Of a DNA stretch of 64,000 nt, positions 1 to 11,332 are shown piece by piece; positions within the stretch are counted from its first letter, which is position 1, and every line of letters begins with the position of its first letter. A model generated the notes under the pieces. The model searched no databases. It saw only the letters and a program-made list of their open reading frames with translations, and was not told the DNA's origin. The translations under genes were made by a program, and so were the position numbers. The stretch is from Rhabdophis nuchalis (Eukaryota; Chordata; Lepidosauria; Squamata; Natricidae), in the NCBI GenBank assembly GCA_039707465.1, contig CM077646.1:83042715-83106714 (forward strand). The letters are read 5' to 3'.

Positions 1-1103
1 TAACGCATATATGAAGCCGCTGGGTGAGATCATCCGTGGTTTTGGGGTAGAGTACCACCTGTACGCTGATGACACCCAGCTGTACATATCTACCCCAAAC
101 CACCCCAACGATGCCGTAGCGGTGATGTGCCAGTGCCTGGAAGCCGTGCGGATCTGGATGGGAAGTAACGGACTCAGGCTCAACCCGACCAAGACCGAGT
201 GGCTGTGGTTTCCGGCTGCCCGATTCAACCAGCTTTCTCCAACGCTGGCCATAGGGGGCGAACATCTTGCCCCTGTGGATGGGGCGCGCAATTTGGGTGT
301 CCTCCTGGATACCCGGCTGTCTATGGAAGAGCAAGTGACAGCCGTGGCCAGGAGGGCGTTTTACCAGGTTCGCCTGGTTCGCCAATTGCGCCCCCTATTG
401 GATCGGGACGCCCTTCGCACAGTCACTCATGCCCTCGTGACATCCCGACTGGACTATTGTAACTCTCTCTACATGGGGCTTCCCTTGAGGTGCACCCGGA
501 GGCTTCAGTTAGTTCAGAATGCAGCCGCGCGAGCAATTATGGGGACCACCAGGTTCACCCACGTTACACCGCTCTTGCGCGAGCTGCACTGGCTGCCTGT
601 CGTCTTCCGGGTGCGCTTCAAGGTGCTAACTATCATCTTTAAAGCGCTCCATGGCTCGGGACCTAGCTATTTGCGGGATCGGATCCTGCCCCATACATCC
701 TCACGACCGATTCGCTCCCACAGAGAGGGACTTCTCCGGGTGCCGTCCACTAGACTTTGTCAGCGGGCGACGCCCAGGGGAAGGGCTCTCTCTGTGGCGG
801 GCCCGGCCCTCTGGAACGACCTTCCCCCCGATATCAGAACGACCACGGACCTCCGCTCCTTCCGTACGAAATTAAAGACCCATTTCTTTCGACTGGCCGG
901 CCTTGGATAGTCTCTCTGTCTATAGATATTAAATGTATTTTAATGGGTTTTAATTTTTTAGCACGGGATAGCATTGTTTAATTGTGTTTTAATGTATATA
1001 TTTTTGTATCTATTGTTTATATTGTTTTTAGTTCCTCCTGTGCACCGCCCCGGGTCCCTGTGGGGAGAGGGAGCGGTTAATAAATTCAAAGTTATTATTA
1101 TTA
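1..1103 (+). mobile_element. L2-like LINE, 3' part (runs off the left edge)
   Basis: Non-LTR retrotransposon fragment of the L2 group (CR1/L2 lineage). It holds the C-terminal part of the reverse transcriptase, a roughly 190-bp 3' UTR and a short (TTA)n tail at 1095-1103. The 3' UTR ends in the L2-type signature caccgccccgggtccc followed by gagcggttaataaa, which recurs in variant form at the other L2 ends in this window. The 5' end lies outside the window. It is very similar to the copy at 22.8-23.7 kb, which suggests recent amplification. The clade call comes from protein motifs; a Rex1/CR1-type relative is a less likely alternative. Confidence 0.85.
2..910 (+). CDS. L2-like reverse transcriptase, C-terminal fragment
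   Basis: An uninterrupted frame enters from the left edge; the first ATG at 11 is internal and is not a real start. The RT catalytic motif YADD lies at 62-73 inside the context YHLYADDTQLY. Downstream come the L2/CR1-type thumb and tail motifs RLDYCNSLYMGLP, LQLVQNAAARAI, ELHWLPV and ALWNDLPPDI. These families encode one polyprotein with an endonuclease and an RT that nick the target and copy their RNA into it. There is no stop or frameshift over about 300 codons, so this C-terminal part is well preserved. The endonuclease and RT motif A would lie to the left of the window, so intactness of the whole element cannot be judged. Confidence 0.82.
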   Translation, partial: NAYMKPLGEIIRGFGVEYHLYADDTQLYISTPNHPNDAVAVMCQCLEAVRIWMGSNGLRLNPTKTEWLWFPAARFNQLSPTLAIGGEHLAPVDGARNLGVLLDTRLSMEEQVTAVARRAFYQVRLVRQLRPLLDRDALRTVTHALVTSRLDYCNSLYMGLPLRCTRRLQLVQNAAARAIMGTTRFTHVTPLLRELHWLPVVFRVRFKVLTIIFKALHGSGPSYLRDRILPHTSSRPIRSHREGLLRVPSTRLCQRATPRGRALSVAGPALWNDLPPDIRTTTDLRSFRTKLKTHFFRLAGLG

Positions 1104-1450
1104 GGCGCGACCGGCATCTCGCCCTGATTCAGGCGCCGAGGACGCCGGCCTCCGCTCTGCTTCGGCTCCGGCCTCCGCCTCCACCTCCGGCCTCCGCCTC
1201 CGCTCCAAACGGCTCCAAACGGCTCGCTCCGGATGCTCCCACCGTCCCAGCGTCCGTGGAGCCGCATCCGCTCCCGAAGCCTCCGAGAACGGCGCGAACC
1301 TCATCCTGCACGCCAGGATGGATTCCCTACCGATACCCAGCCCTCTAAGCCATAGGAGAGGGCTGGGAGCACTGAAAGGCTAACAAAAACCTCCGCAGCC
1401 CTCACGGAGCTCCGGAGCTAACCCGCCATCTTGCGCACGCGCAGACCTAA
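1104..1450. other. CpG-rich segment of unknown origin
   Basis: About 350 bp of GC-rich, CpG-dense sequence in an otherwise AT-rich region, starting directly after the L2 tail. It has CTCCGCCTCC-type repeats near 1160-1205 and a tandem CTCCAAACGG near 1202-1222. CCGCCATCTTG at 1423-1433 matches the known YY1 binding core; on the minus strand it reads CAAGATGGCGG followed by GTTAGCTCCGG. Such a motif near the start of a GC-rich block is typical of L1 5' UTRs, so this may be a minus-strand retroelement 5' end interrupted by the L2. A small CpG island is the alternative. The short frames crossing it show no family motif. Confidence 0.4.
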
Positions 1451-3039
1451 CTTCCTGCACATTTCTCATCCATGTTCACATTTGCAAATCGGTAGGGAAG
1501 GTAAGTAAATACCATCCCAATGGGAAACCTCGTTTATTTCCTCCCTATGATTTTTTAAAAGTTTACTGGAGGGAGACAGTTTTGTTTTGCCTTCTGGAAA
1601 ATCACCAATTTTAAGTGGAATTTGTGTGTACATAAAACCTGGTAATTGGCTCAAAGTATCTCTTTTGTATTTTTTTTCTTTCTCTTTTAATAACATCTCT
1701 GTTTCCTTGATGCTAAGACAGTGACAAATGTGGATCGTGAGCAGAATTGCTAGGAGATGGGGTGAGGCAGTAGGGCTTTTGTCTTCCAATGACCTTAGTG
1801 CTTATAATAAAACCAATGAGAAATTTGTGCCCTTCAAATATTGGAAACCTACAATTCTTATTCCTTGTCCCTAGTTAGACTAGCTATTTCTGATGGGGAA
1901 TTGGAGTTACCAAGAATAGCTATCTTTTCTTCCAAAACTATTATATTTTTGATACTGCTGATGAAAGTGTGTCAATTTTTCCCATCATTATATAATAATT
2001 TGAATGTAATGGTTCTTCAAAGTGGCACATCTGTTTGTGGGTTCATTACACCTTGAAGCAATGAAAATTTTGTACCTTAAAAATATTATTCTTCTCTAAA
2101 GAATAAGCCATTGATTGCTGCTGCAGATTGCTCTGTGGGATATCATAATGCAAGTGTTGTCAGAATTTATTATATACCACCTACGACATACAGAGTGGTG
2201 AGGCACACTACACCTACCCCTATGCCAAAAATATGTTTGACATTTAAAATTAACCAGTGCAGCTATTATTCCTCCCATACCATTTCAGTAGAAGAGTACT
2301 TAGATTAATACAGATGACCATGTTCGAAGTAGGAAACCATTAATACAGATGACCATGTTCTAAGTAGGAGTCTAAGCATAATGAATGTGCTGGGGGGAGG
2401 AGAAAAGGGGTTATGTTGGGGAAAAAGTGATGATATCACATAAATGCCAAGACTTACAGACTTGGGGCAGCTATTGGGACAGGAGTGCATAGTGGTAGTA
2501 TTTGTGTAATAATGATATTACCACACATCTGTTGTAATTTTGGAATCATAACTATTTCTTAAGAATGGCATTGTAAGCCTCTTTGAGTTTAGCATTGATA
2601 AAAAGAAAAAAGAAAACAAGAGAAGCAGGATTCCTCCCATGCTTGGCAAAATTATTCACCTAATTAGCTCACTAAATGATTAAATCATTAGAGATTTTTT
2701 TCCAGGAAACACACCTACTGCTTTCTTCAGTCTTGTCTTCCATTTTATTGGGAATTCAGTTTCTGCTGATCTTATCAGTAGTATCATTTTTACCTATTTG
2801 GCTAATATATTTCACAAGAAATATGCAAAACTGTCCATTTATTCTTACTTCTAACAATCTGCTCTAACAAGTTTTTAAACTGTACAACTCAAGAATATTT
2901 GGTTAGAAATTTGGTACATATTCAAGTGCATATTTTGACTTCATGTAACAAAGATCAACTTGCTTCCTGACAAAATATCTTTCTGTATTACAATTTTGTC
3001 TTTATAAATCTCCCAAAAAGTAGAGAAGGAAACTAGGGA
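1451..3039. other. AT-rich span without recognised gene; small tandem duplication
   Basis: No exon or repeat family recognised. A 29-bp unit beginning ttaatacagatgacc occurs twice (2305-2333 and 2340-2368, period 35 bp, one mismatch). Confidence 0.5.
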
Positions 3040-4741
3040 ATCAGCCATATTGGACTTAATTCTTAATAACAGAGATGAAATGATAGAAGGTGATTAAACG
3101 ACAGGAACTTTTGGAGGGAGTGATCGTGTAATATTAAAATTCAACATTATGCAAGCAAAAGCAACAGAACAAAGTCAAACTCTTAAAGTCTTGGACTTGC
3201 AATAAAAGTAAAGACTTGCAATAAAAGTAAAAAGTAACCTTTAAAAAGCTTCTTTCAACATGTAAAAAACAAGAAAAAAGTCAAGGAAATGATTGGTCCA
3301 CCAGTGGGAGAAAGTGGCAAGAAGGTAACAAGCAACAGAGAGAAAGCAAAAGTATTTAATTCAGTTTTTGTATCCATTTTGACACAAAGGGGGAAAAACA
3401 GTCCAACCTATTAAAAACAGTACTATAAATAAACAGATTAGAAACACAAGTTAAAATAGACAAGAAAATGGTAAGTGTGCTAACCTGTCCACCCTAAACA
3501 AGTTCAAATCACTGAGACCAGATGGATTACACTCCAAGTTCTGAAGGAACTGACAGATGTGATCTCAGAACTACTGAACTATATCTTCCAAAGATCCTGG
3601 GGCACCAGGGAACTACCAGAGGACTGGAAAAGAGATGATGTAGTTCCTATCTTCAAAAAAGGGGAAAACATAGATCCAGGAAATGCAGATCTATCAGCCT
3701 GACCTCAATACCTGGGAAGATTCTACAAAAGATAATCAAGCAGCAGATGAGTGAACACCTAGAGGCAAACAAAGTCATAACCAAAAGCCAACATGGGTTT
3801 GTCAAAAACAAATCATGCCAGACCAATCTTATTGCATTCTTTGACAAGGTGACAAAATTAGCACCAGAGGAATGCTGTAGATATAATTTACTTGGATTTC
3901 AGCAAGGCATTTGACAAAGTAGACCACAATCTATTACTTGAAGAGATAGAAAAATGTGTATAGACAACATCACCACCAGATGGATTTGTAACTGGCTGAC
4001 CAACTGCACTAAACGAGTAATGTTCGATGGAACAAGTACAGTATAGGTGATGCCTTGCTTAATAGTAGTAACTGTGAGGGATCTTGGCATCCTAGTGGAC
4101 AATCACTTAAATATGAGCCAACAGTGTGCTACAGCTGCCAAAAAAGCTAACACAGTTCTAGGCTGCATTAACATTGGGATAGAATCAAGATCATGTAAAT
4201 TAAATGTGTTAATATACTTTATAATACTTTGGTAAGGCCACACTTGCAATACTGCGTCCAGTTTTGGTCACCACGGTATAAAAAAAGATGTTGAGACTCC
4301 AGAAAGAGTGCAGAGAAGAACAATAAAGCTAATTAGGTCACTGGAAGCTAAACATATAAAGAACAATTGCTGGAATTGGGTATGTTTGGTTTAATAAAAA
4401 GAAGAAGTGACATGATAGCAGTGTTCCAATATCTCAGGGGTTGCCACAAAGCAGAGGGAGCGAAGCTATTCTCCAAAGCACCTGAGGGCAGGACAAGAAG
4501 AATTGGATCAAAACTAATCAAGGAAAGAAGCAACTTAGAACAAAGGAGAAATTTCCTGACAGAACATTTAATTAGTGGAATAACTTGCTTCCAGAAGTTG
4601 TAAATGCTCCAACACTGGGAGTTTTTAAGAAGAGATTGGACAACTATTTGTCTGAAATGGTATAGGGTTTCCCCTGAGCAGGGATTTGACTAGAAGACCT
4701 CCAACATCCCTTCCAAATTCTATTCTATTCCATTCTATTTC
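3040..4741 (+). mobile_element. CR1 LINE (snake CR1/L3 type), internally deleted
   Basis: A decayed CR1 copy. Read with frameshifts, the order is: end of the endonuclease domain (GGSDRVILKF near 3115, SDH changed to SDR); fingers region (DWKRDDVVPIFKKG near 3627); SQHGFVKNKSCQTNLIAF near 3790; RT motif A YLDFSKAFDKVDH at about 3890-3930; then [14 protein letters not shown] near 4078; and finally the CR1 C-terminus (about 4380-4660). The stretch that should carry the YADD catalytic motif is missing between about 4045 and 4055. The 3' end gttgGACTAGAAGACCTCC-type signature is present at 4687-4705, followed by an (ATTCT)n tail at 4718-4741. Confidence 0.85.
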
Positions 4742-5483
4742 CTTAATTTAGAATAAAGGATAAAGAATAATTTACCTGAAACAATATTAAATTAACTGGT
4801 AGGTTAGACTAATTTCACAGTCATGCATTTTTAAAAATTAAACAATGTTGTTAAGTGACCATTTTAATCATTTCATAGAAACTAGCCATAGAATTATATT
4901 TTTGATCAATAGTTCACCTTTAATTATCTAAGATATCTTAGCTGAAGTCTAGAATATCATCTTATGACTATATTTACAATAGTTTTTTCAGAAAGTATCA
5001 GTACCTCGGTAAGTATTTGCAGTAAAGCCAGGTGCAAATAATTTTCCTTCTTTATAGTCCACTCCTTTTGCCCAACTAGGTCCAACTATCACTTCCCAAT
5101 TGCTCAATTAAACATCAGAACAGACTATTGAGTATGTTTATCAAATCTCAGCTATAAACTTCCATATAACTACAAAGTTATTCATTCAAAGCTGTCTGCT
5201 GCAATCAAATTTTGGAACTTTAGAAATTACAACAATTCTTTAGATCAAGGGTTTTAAATTTTTCCAGAGAAGGAACCTGTTAGTTAAAAAAAAAACAGAT
5301 TTCCTGATCCACTTGCAAAGCTCGAATAATAAAACATGGTTTGCATTTGAATAAACTTTTTAAAAAACTTAGTTCTCTTGCAGAATTTCATCAAATTCTC
5401 TCAGTTTAAAAAAAATTAAACTACAATGAAGTATTAAGTGCTTTGCTTCTTTGTGCTCATTTATCCACCCTAGTTTAGTAATA
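4742..5483. other. AT-rich span, nothing recognised
   Basis: No coding or repeat signature seen. Contains short A runs only. Confidence 0.4.
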
Positions 5484-6199
5484 CCATATTTTTCGGAGTA
5501 TAAGACTTTTTTTCCTCAAAAAGAGGTTGAAAATCTGGGTGCATCTGATACACCGAATACAGCATTTTTTGCCTCCTGAAGCCCCACCCTTTCACCAAAA
5601 TGGCCATGCATATACTTATGGAGGTATTCAGAGAGCTCCTGGGGGCTGGGGAAGGCAGAAATGAGCAAAAACGGGCCAGTTTTTGCCCACCAATCCCCCA
5701 AGGAGCACTCTGCAAGCTCCCCCCCCCCCAAGTCTATTCATGGCTTTTTAAAAAAGGGTCCGTTTTTGTGAATAATGGGCTGATTTTGGGAGGTTTGCAG
5801 AGTGCAAAAACATTTTTCCCCTTTTGGAATGCTCTTTAACTGATTGATGAGAATTACGTTGATCAAGTGTTGTGCCAGCAGAAATCTTAGGTGCTGCAGA
5901 TTGTCAGAGATTTCCTTCTCCAACACATGGAAATACACCTGAAACATTTACCTACCCACCCACTCTCTCTCTCCCTACCTACATACTGTATTTCTCTCTC
6001 TCTCTATCTCTCTCTATCTCCCTCCCTCCCTCCCTCTACCTACAAACATACCTGCTCTCTCTCTTTCCCTACCTGCCTATCTACTGTATTTCTCTCCCTC
6101 TCTGTCCCTCTATCTACCTACCTACTTTTTTTTAAATGTGCCTCTTCAAAACCTTGGTGCGTTTCATACTCCAGTGCTTTTATACTCCGAAAAATACAG
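5484..6199. mobile_element. TIR DNA transposon, non-autonomous (family A, copy 1)
   Basis: The ends are inverted repeats: ccatatttttcggagtata at the left matches the reverse complement of tatactccgaaaaatacag at the right with two mismatches. TA lies on each side (5482-5483 and 6200-6201), as in TA-targeting (Tc1/mariner-type) elements. The inside holds pieces of the GTGCGTCTTATAC-type subterminal sequence and a CTAC/CTCT minisatellite. No transposase frame is visible. A second copy lies at 11.3-12.4 kb. Superfamily is inferred only from the apparent TA duplication. Confidence 0.65.
5940..6130 (+). repeat. CTCT/CTAC minisatellite inside family A element
   Basis: Imperfect tandem array of units that join ctacctac blocks, tactgtatttctc and ctctctctc blocks. 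It gives meaningless Leu/Ser/Tyr/Pro-rich translations in several frames. The same unit recurs at 11.9-12.3 and 56.3-56.7 kb. Confidence 0.8.
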
Positions 6200-6382
6200 T
6201 ATATTGTATACTTCCACATTGCATAATCCACTATTAAAAATACTATCACTATTATTTATGGCAAAGAATTATGTAAAATCAGTAAAAAACCAAAGTTATT
6301 ATTGGGCTTTTCTCCCCCTTTTCTTTTGGTACATATCAGAAAATCAAGGGTTTGGGTATTCTTATATTCCTGATTCAACCAT

Positions 6383-6660
6383 GACAATAATACAATAATA
6401 CAATAGCAGAGTTGGAAGGGACCTTGTAGGTCTTCTAGTCCAATCCCCTGCGTGGGCAGGAACCTTATACCATTTCAGACAAATGGCTATCTAACATCTT
6501 CTTAAAGACTTCCAGGGTTGGGGCATTCACAACTTCTGGAGGCAAGCTGTTCCAGAGGTTAATTGTTCTAACTGTCAGGAAATTTCTCCTTAGTTGCTTC
6601 TCTCCTTGATTAGTTTCTCCTTGATTAGTTTCCACCCATTGCTTCTTGTCCTGCCCCCAT
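6383..6660 (-). mobile_element. CR1 LINE 3' end
   Basis: Minus-strand CR1 with tail (aataatacaat) at 6383-6406, the 3' UTR signature at 6407-6470, then the end of the RT frame: RTINLWNSLPPEV and NAPTLEVFKKMLDSHLSEMV on the minus strand. A 15-bp unit (ctccttgattagttt) is tandemly duplicated at 6602-6631, adding five codons. 5' truncated at about 6660. Confidence 0.88.
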
Positions 6661-7838
6661 GACATCAAACATAAAACATGAATTGATTACTTCACAGCTA
6701 ATCATTCTGCTGAAGTAGGAGAGTACCTATTTACTATTTATTTATTTATTTATTTATTTACTAAATAAATCAAAGACTCTGGCAAGAGGCATTTTAGCAC
6801 TGGATAACAAGACCTTTTCCCTTAACAATTGAATAGGTGCATTATTACCTTGCCAAGTTAAATGTAGTTTTCTAATGCAAACTTATCTGCAAAGGAGAAA
6901 AAAATAGCATTGCATAGAGTAATAATAGCAGCCACCAAAGGAACACGTAGGACAGAATAAAAAAATCTGGTTTTCCCCTCAATGCCTTCTGAAATAGCAT
7001 GCAAACTTGAAAGAATAAAAATGGAATATGTACTATTTTCTACCAATTTAAGTGAAGTCATCCAACTGACTACTTAGTAGTTGTTGTTTTTTTAATCCTA
7101 CTGTGATTTATCTTCATTTGATGCAAAGATGAAGAAAAATAGGAATTTTGTGTCCTTTTCCTCCCATAGACATGCAATAAAATTTAAAATTATTTAAATG
7201 TGTAAGAAAAGGGTCATGATGGCATCCTGTTGTCTCTGCTTTTCATGATTCTCTGTGTTTATTATTACAATAATAAATATGTTTTATTTATTGTATTGTC
7301 AATTTTTTTAGAAAAATTGGCAGGAAGTTTGTTTGATCTATTTCAAAATTTTGACTTTAGATAAAGTCAAAAGAACAACTGACAGTAGGTGACTTTCAAT
7401 TGTTTTCATACATACACTGAACAGAAAAATTTAATATAGAATAAAAAAAAGATAACTGAAGCTCCCTTCCAATGGAGAAATAGATTGTCTACAAATTTTC
7501 AGAGTCTCACTCCTGGTTTATTTATTTTTATATGCACAATTTGTCTTATGCCATAACTGTTCTGGAAATACATAAACCTGCAGTAAAGTCAGGTAATGCT
7601 GGAGGAAATCATGGAAGTTTAGAATTGTTTCTTGAACTGGCACAAAGGGCTCATATAGTTTTATTTTTAGGCACAGAACTGGATAGCGTGGATACCTCCA
7701 AGCACCATGGTTGGCAGATTTTTTTTTTAATCCTGTTCTTTCCTTTTGCCTTCATAGCTTAGTACACTATGGACTTTAAACAGAACATAATCCCTAATCC
7801 TTCTGACTCTATCTGATTGTCATCTCATTCAAGATATG
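6661..7838. other. AT-rich span, nothing recognised apart from (TTTA)n
   Basis: (TTTA)n at about 6731-6762. No other repeat family, exon or RNA gene seen. Confidence 0.45.
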
Positions 7839-7846
7839 CTATATAG

Positions 7847-8154
7847 CTGTGATGGCAAACCTATGCCGTGTGTGCCACAGATGGCACACACAGCCCTCTC
7901 TGCGGGTATGTGAGTCGTCACCCCAGCTCAGTTCTGTCACGCATGCATGTGTACTTCCCACCCGCCAGCTGATTTTGGGGTCTCTACCGTGAATGCGCGA
8001 ATGCATGGGGGTGGTATGCACATGGGGAGTCACGCATTTGCGGGGGCGGGCAGGAGGTCACGTGTGCATGCACAGGAGATTGGGAAGAGTGCATTATGTG
8101 TGTGTGTGCATACGCACTTTCAGCCCTCGGCGCCAAAAAGGTTAGCCATCCTTG
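7847..8154. mobile_element. hAT-type non-autonomous element, 308 bp
   Basis: Ends ctgtgatggcaaacc and ggttagccatccttg are imperfect inverted repeats of the cagtgatggcgaacc type. The element is flanked by a perfect 8-bp duplication, ctatatag (7839-7846 and 8155-8162), the hallmark length for hAT. The interior is CpG-rich with GCATGCATG and GTGTGTG tracts and has no transposase frame. Same family as 37737-38187. Confidence 0.85.
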
Positions 8155-8162
8155 CTATATAG

Positions 8163-8640
8163 ACAAGTCTTCGGCAATAATTTAGTTCTTAACATTAAAA
8201 AAACACCAATATCGCATTCATATTTGCTGTTTGGAGTTATTTGACTATAAGTATTCCCAGAAAGAACTGTTATTTCCAGATGGATGGCTTCCAAAAACAT
8301 GGTGTTGTTTTTAACAAGATAAATACCCTACTTTGCTTTGAGTTGGAACTGAATCCTCCTATTGCGGCTTCACTATAAATGAAAGGAGCCCTTGACTTTT
8401 TGAATTGGATCAATGAACACTTTTTATAAATACTATGAGTATTTTGCAACGTTGCACAGAGAAAAGATTTGTTTTTGCTTCACCTGGAACAGTGGCTTTT
8501 CTTCTTTAAGTTTTAATTAATATTTAAAATTTAAATATAATTAAAAATCTAGGATACCAAGCATAGTTTTCACATAGTTTGATGTATGAGCAACTAAAGA
8601 GTTCACGTATCAGGAAATAAAATGATAAGAAAGATCTTGT
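8163..8640. other. AT-rich span, nothing recognised
   Basis: No coding or repeat signature seen. Confidence 0.4.
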
Positions 8641-9180
8641 TTAATAATAATAATAATAATAATCTTTATTGTCATTGTAAAAATTACAATGAAATTGGTT
8701 TTAACTTCACTGGTGCAAAATTATAACAGAAACAAAAAAGAGAGAAAAGAAAAGAAAAAACTAGCATGTGCATGGAGTGATTGCGGTTGAATTTAAAAGT
8801 CTCACAGCCCATGGATAGAAGCTACCTTTAAACCTGTTCGTTCGGCTGGCTATACTTTGATATCTTCTGCCTGATGGTAGAAGGGCAAAGAGATACCAAC
8901 CAGGGTGTGAATCATCTTTGAGAATCTTCCTTGCTCTGCTAAAGCAGCGAGATCTGGCGATGTTATCCAGTGATGTCAGAGGGCAACCGATGGTTTCTTG
9001 TGCCGAATTGGTCACTCTCTGTAGTGCCTTCCTCTCCGCAACTGTTAAACCAGCATACCACACTGTGATACAATATGTGAGGACACTTTCTATGATGGAC
9101 CGATAGAAAGAGGTCATCAGCCGTTGTTCCACCTGATTTTTCCGCAGGACTCTAAGGAAATGAAGTCTCTGTTGAGTTGA
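8641..9180 (-). mobile_element. Non-LTR retrotransposon 3' end (Rex1/L2-like, clade unsure)
   Basis: The tail on the plus strand is (ATA)n at 8642-8663 followed by atctttattgtcattgta; on the minus strand this is the tacaatgacaataaagat end found in several vertebrate LINEs. The minus frame 9132-8761 encodes an RT C-terminus: SFYRSIIESVLTYCITVWY, ERKALQRV, CFSRARKIL, DDSHPG and LLPSGRRYQSI. The last motifs are typical of LINE RT tails. Fragments of the same end lie at 33.1 kb and 62.8 kb. About 124 codons are open, but the RT core is missing through 5' truncation. Confidence 0.75.
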
Positions 9181-9365
9181 AGGCTGAAAAATAATTCTGA
9201 AAATCTACTTTGCAGTTTGAAACTGTACAGTGCCTTCCTTCTTAAATCAGTCTTTCTTGCACTTGAGTGTTATTTAAAAACAAAGCTGTACATGTGGTAG
9301 TTGTAATTCATTGATAAATTGCAAAAGCAGAAATTATCTCTCAGAAATGAAGGATCTATCCCTGA

Positions 9366-9877
9366 TTGGATTTAACTTTTAACTTTAACTTTTATTAAAT
9401 TTCTATCCCGCCCTATCTCCCACAAAGGGACTTAGGGCGGCGCAAAGGAACTTAAAATACAAAAATACAAACAATAAAAATTCTACAAAATTTAAAACTA
9501 CAATTAAACAGTTTAACCCATGCTAAAAAGAGAAAACAATTAATTTAACACCCAGCTCTAATAAAATATGGTTGTAGCAGCTATGCCAGGCCGGCCATAT
9601 GGAAGAAATAGGTTTTTAAAGTCCGGCAGAAGAGGCGAAGGTCGGTGATAGTCCGGAGGTCTGGGGGGAGGTCATTCCAAAGGGTGGGACCTGCCACAGA
9701 GAAGGCTCTTCCCCTGGGCGTCGCCAGCCAGCATTGTCCAGTGGACGGCACCCTAAGGAGGCCCTCCCTATGGGAGCGGACAGGTCGAGTGGAGGTATGC
9801 GGTAGAAGGCGGTCCTGCAAGTAACCAGGCCCACTGCCATGGAGCGCTTTAAAGATGGTCACTAAAACCTTGAAACG
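9366..9877 (-). mobile_element. L2-like LINE 3' end
   Basis: Minus-strand copy with A/T tail at 9366-9390, L2 3' signature ctatcccgccctatctccc at 9400-9420, and an open RT C-terminus at 9862-9581 (TIFKALHGSGPGYL, SHREGLLRVPST, TLWNDLPPDL). It ends abruptly at about 9877, as expected for 5' truncation. Confidence 0.88.
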
Positions 9878-11204
9878 ATTTGTAGTTTTTTAATCTCCTA
9901 GTTTTGATTTCAGCGTTTATCCTCTCAACTTGACTTCCAATTTTAAAATGCCATCTCATGGGAGCCATATGACATCAGTAAAGGAAGACTCTATGCTGCT
10001 CATCAATAGCATAGCTGCACATAATGGCAAGAAAATTTTCTTCATCCAAAATCTGCAGTGATGGTAATTTTTTTAAAGAATCAAATAAAGAAAGATAAGG
10101 CTATGCTTTCAGTTAGGCTTTATCATGGATCAGTAGACTAATTGCATTTGAATGTTGTTGTCTAGAAAATATACACTCCCTGTTATTGTTCCAGGTACTA
10201 TTTTATTGGACAGATGTTTAAACTGTAACAGAAAACACTTAAAAATTAATACTCAACAATAGAAGAAGTAAAGGACTTCATTTTCTTCATGTGTGTTTTT
10301 AAAAATCAAATCAATTTTATTTGCAGCCAAAAGGCTGAAAATCCCGTTATAAATGTAATCTAAACTTGTCATTGGACAAAACAGTTTTAGAAGTAAAATA
10401 TTTAATAAATATTACATAATAAACTTTTAAACTTCAGTTCATTGATTTCTTAGTAAAAGCTGTGTTTCTGTAAATATCTGGCAGTAACCACTGTAATCTT
10501 AGAATTTAACCTGCAAGCAAAACTTTTACATAGTCAGAAGAATCTCTTCCTGATTTAGATATTAAAATAGGCCATAGATTTTAAAACAGATCAAATGAAC
10601 TTCCTGCTGAAAAATCTAACAAAATTCACAAAGCAAAAAAAATATGATCCACTCTTCAGGATCAATACATTAGAGGGACCTAATCTTTGAAAAATACATT
10701 TTTAAAAATCTACCATATAGTATATTTGATGGGAATACATTTAATTTTACTTTTGAAAAGGCTATTCTTTATGTACTTAAATATACACTTCAAATAATTA
10801 AGAAGTTGAAAAATGTATCTGAAAGTAATTCCAAATTTGGAGGAGAACATAATACTTTGGCTTGGCCATTAATTCCTGAATTATCTTTATTTGATACAAT
10901 TAATTGCTAATGACATGTCCCTATAAGTTGAAACTCTGGAAATAGAGCTAATTAATTGTTTAACTGTAACATTACATAGCCAAAAATGAAAAAGGGAATT
11001 TATAGGAAGTTGTAACATAATTTTTATAGCAAAACACAGTACCAATTTAGCCATATTGTAAAAATATCTCTTATTTCTTATTAAAAAAGCCCAAAGATAT
11101 TACTTAAACATTAAAAGCAAAAGTAAAATAATCTTACATAATCTTACATAAGTACTATCTGAGCAAATATTAAATTAAATGGGGTGTCCTTGATGCTCTC
11201 TGTG
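9878..11204. other. AT-rich span, nothing recognised
   Basis: More than 1.3 kb without exon, RNA gene or recognisable repeat. AT-rich, with several short homopolymer runs. Confidence 0.4.
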
Positions 11205-11291
11205 CTTGGTTGTTTGCTTGCAGACATTTCATTACCTAACTAGGTAAAAATCCTACTTGTGTAATTAAATGTCTGCAAATAAACAACCAAG
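11205..11291. repeat. Short inverted repeat with Penelope-like signature
   Basis: Left arm 11205-11233 (cttggttgtttgcttgcaga...) matches the reverse complement of the right arm 11263-11291 at 26 of 29 positions, around a 29-bp spacer. The gcagacatttcattacc core resembles the conserved GAAACGTCTGCAAG ends of common reptile repeats that may be Penelope-like. A related single copy lies near 50688-50745. Confidence 0.55.
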
Positions 11292-11332
11292 ATAAAACAG
11301 CACAAAGGGTTCCACAATTCAAGCCTGAGATA

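Noticed and set aside
974..1348. 124-codon frame ending in Pro/Ser-rich sequence
   Set aside because: Joins the L2 3' UTR to the CpG-rich block; no domain and no conserved motif.
5872..6226. Overlapping Leu/Ser/Tyr-rich frames of 87 and 111 codons
   Set aside because: Translations of the CTAC/CTCT minisatellite in different frames; low complexity, no start context or domain.
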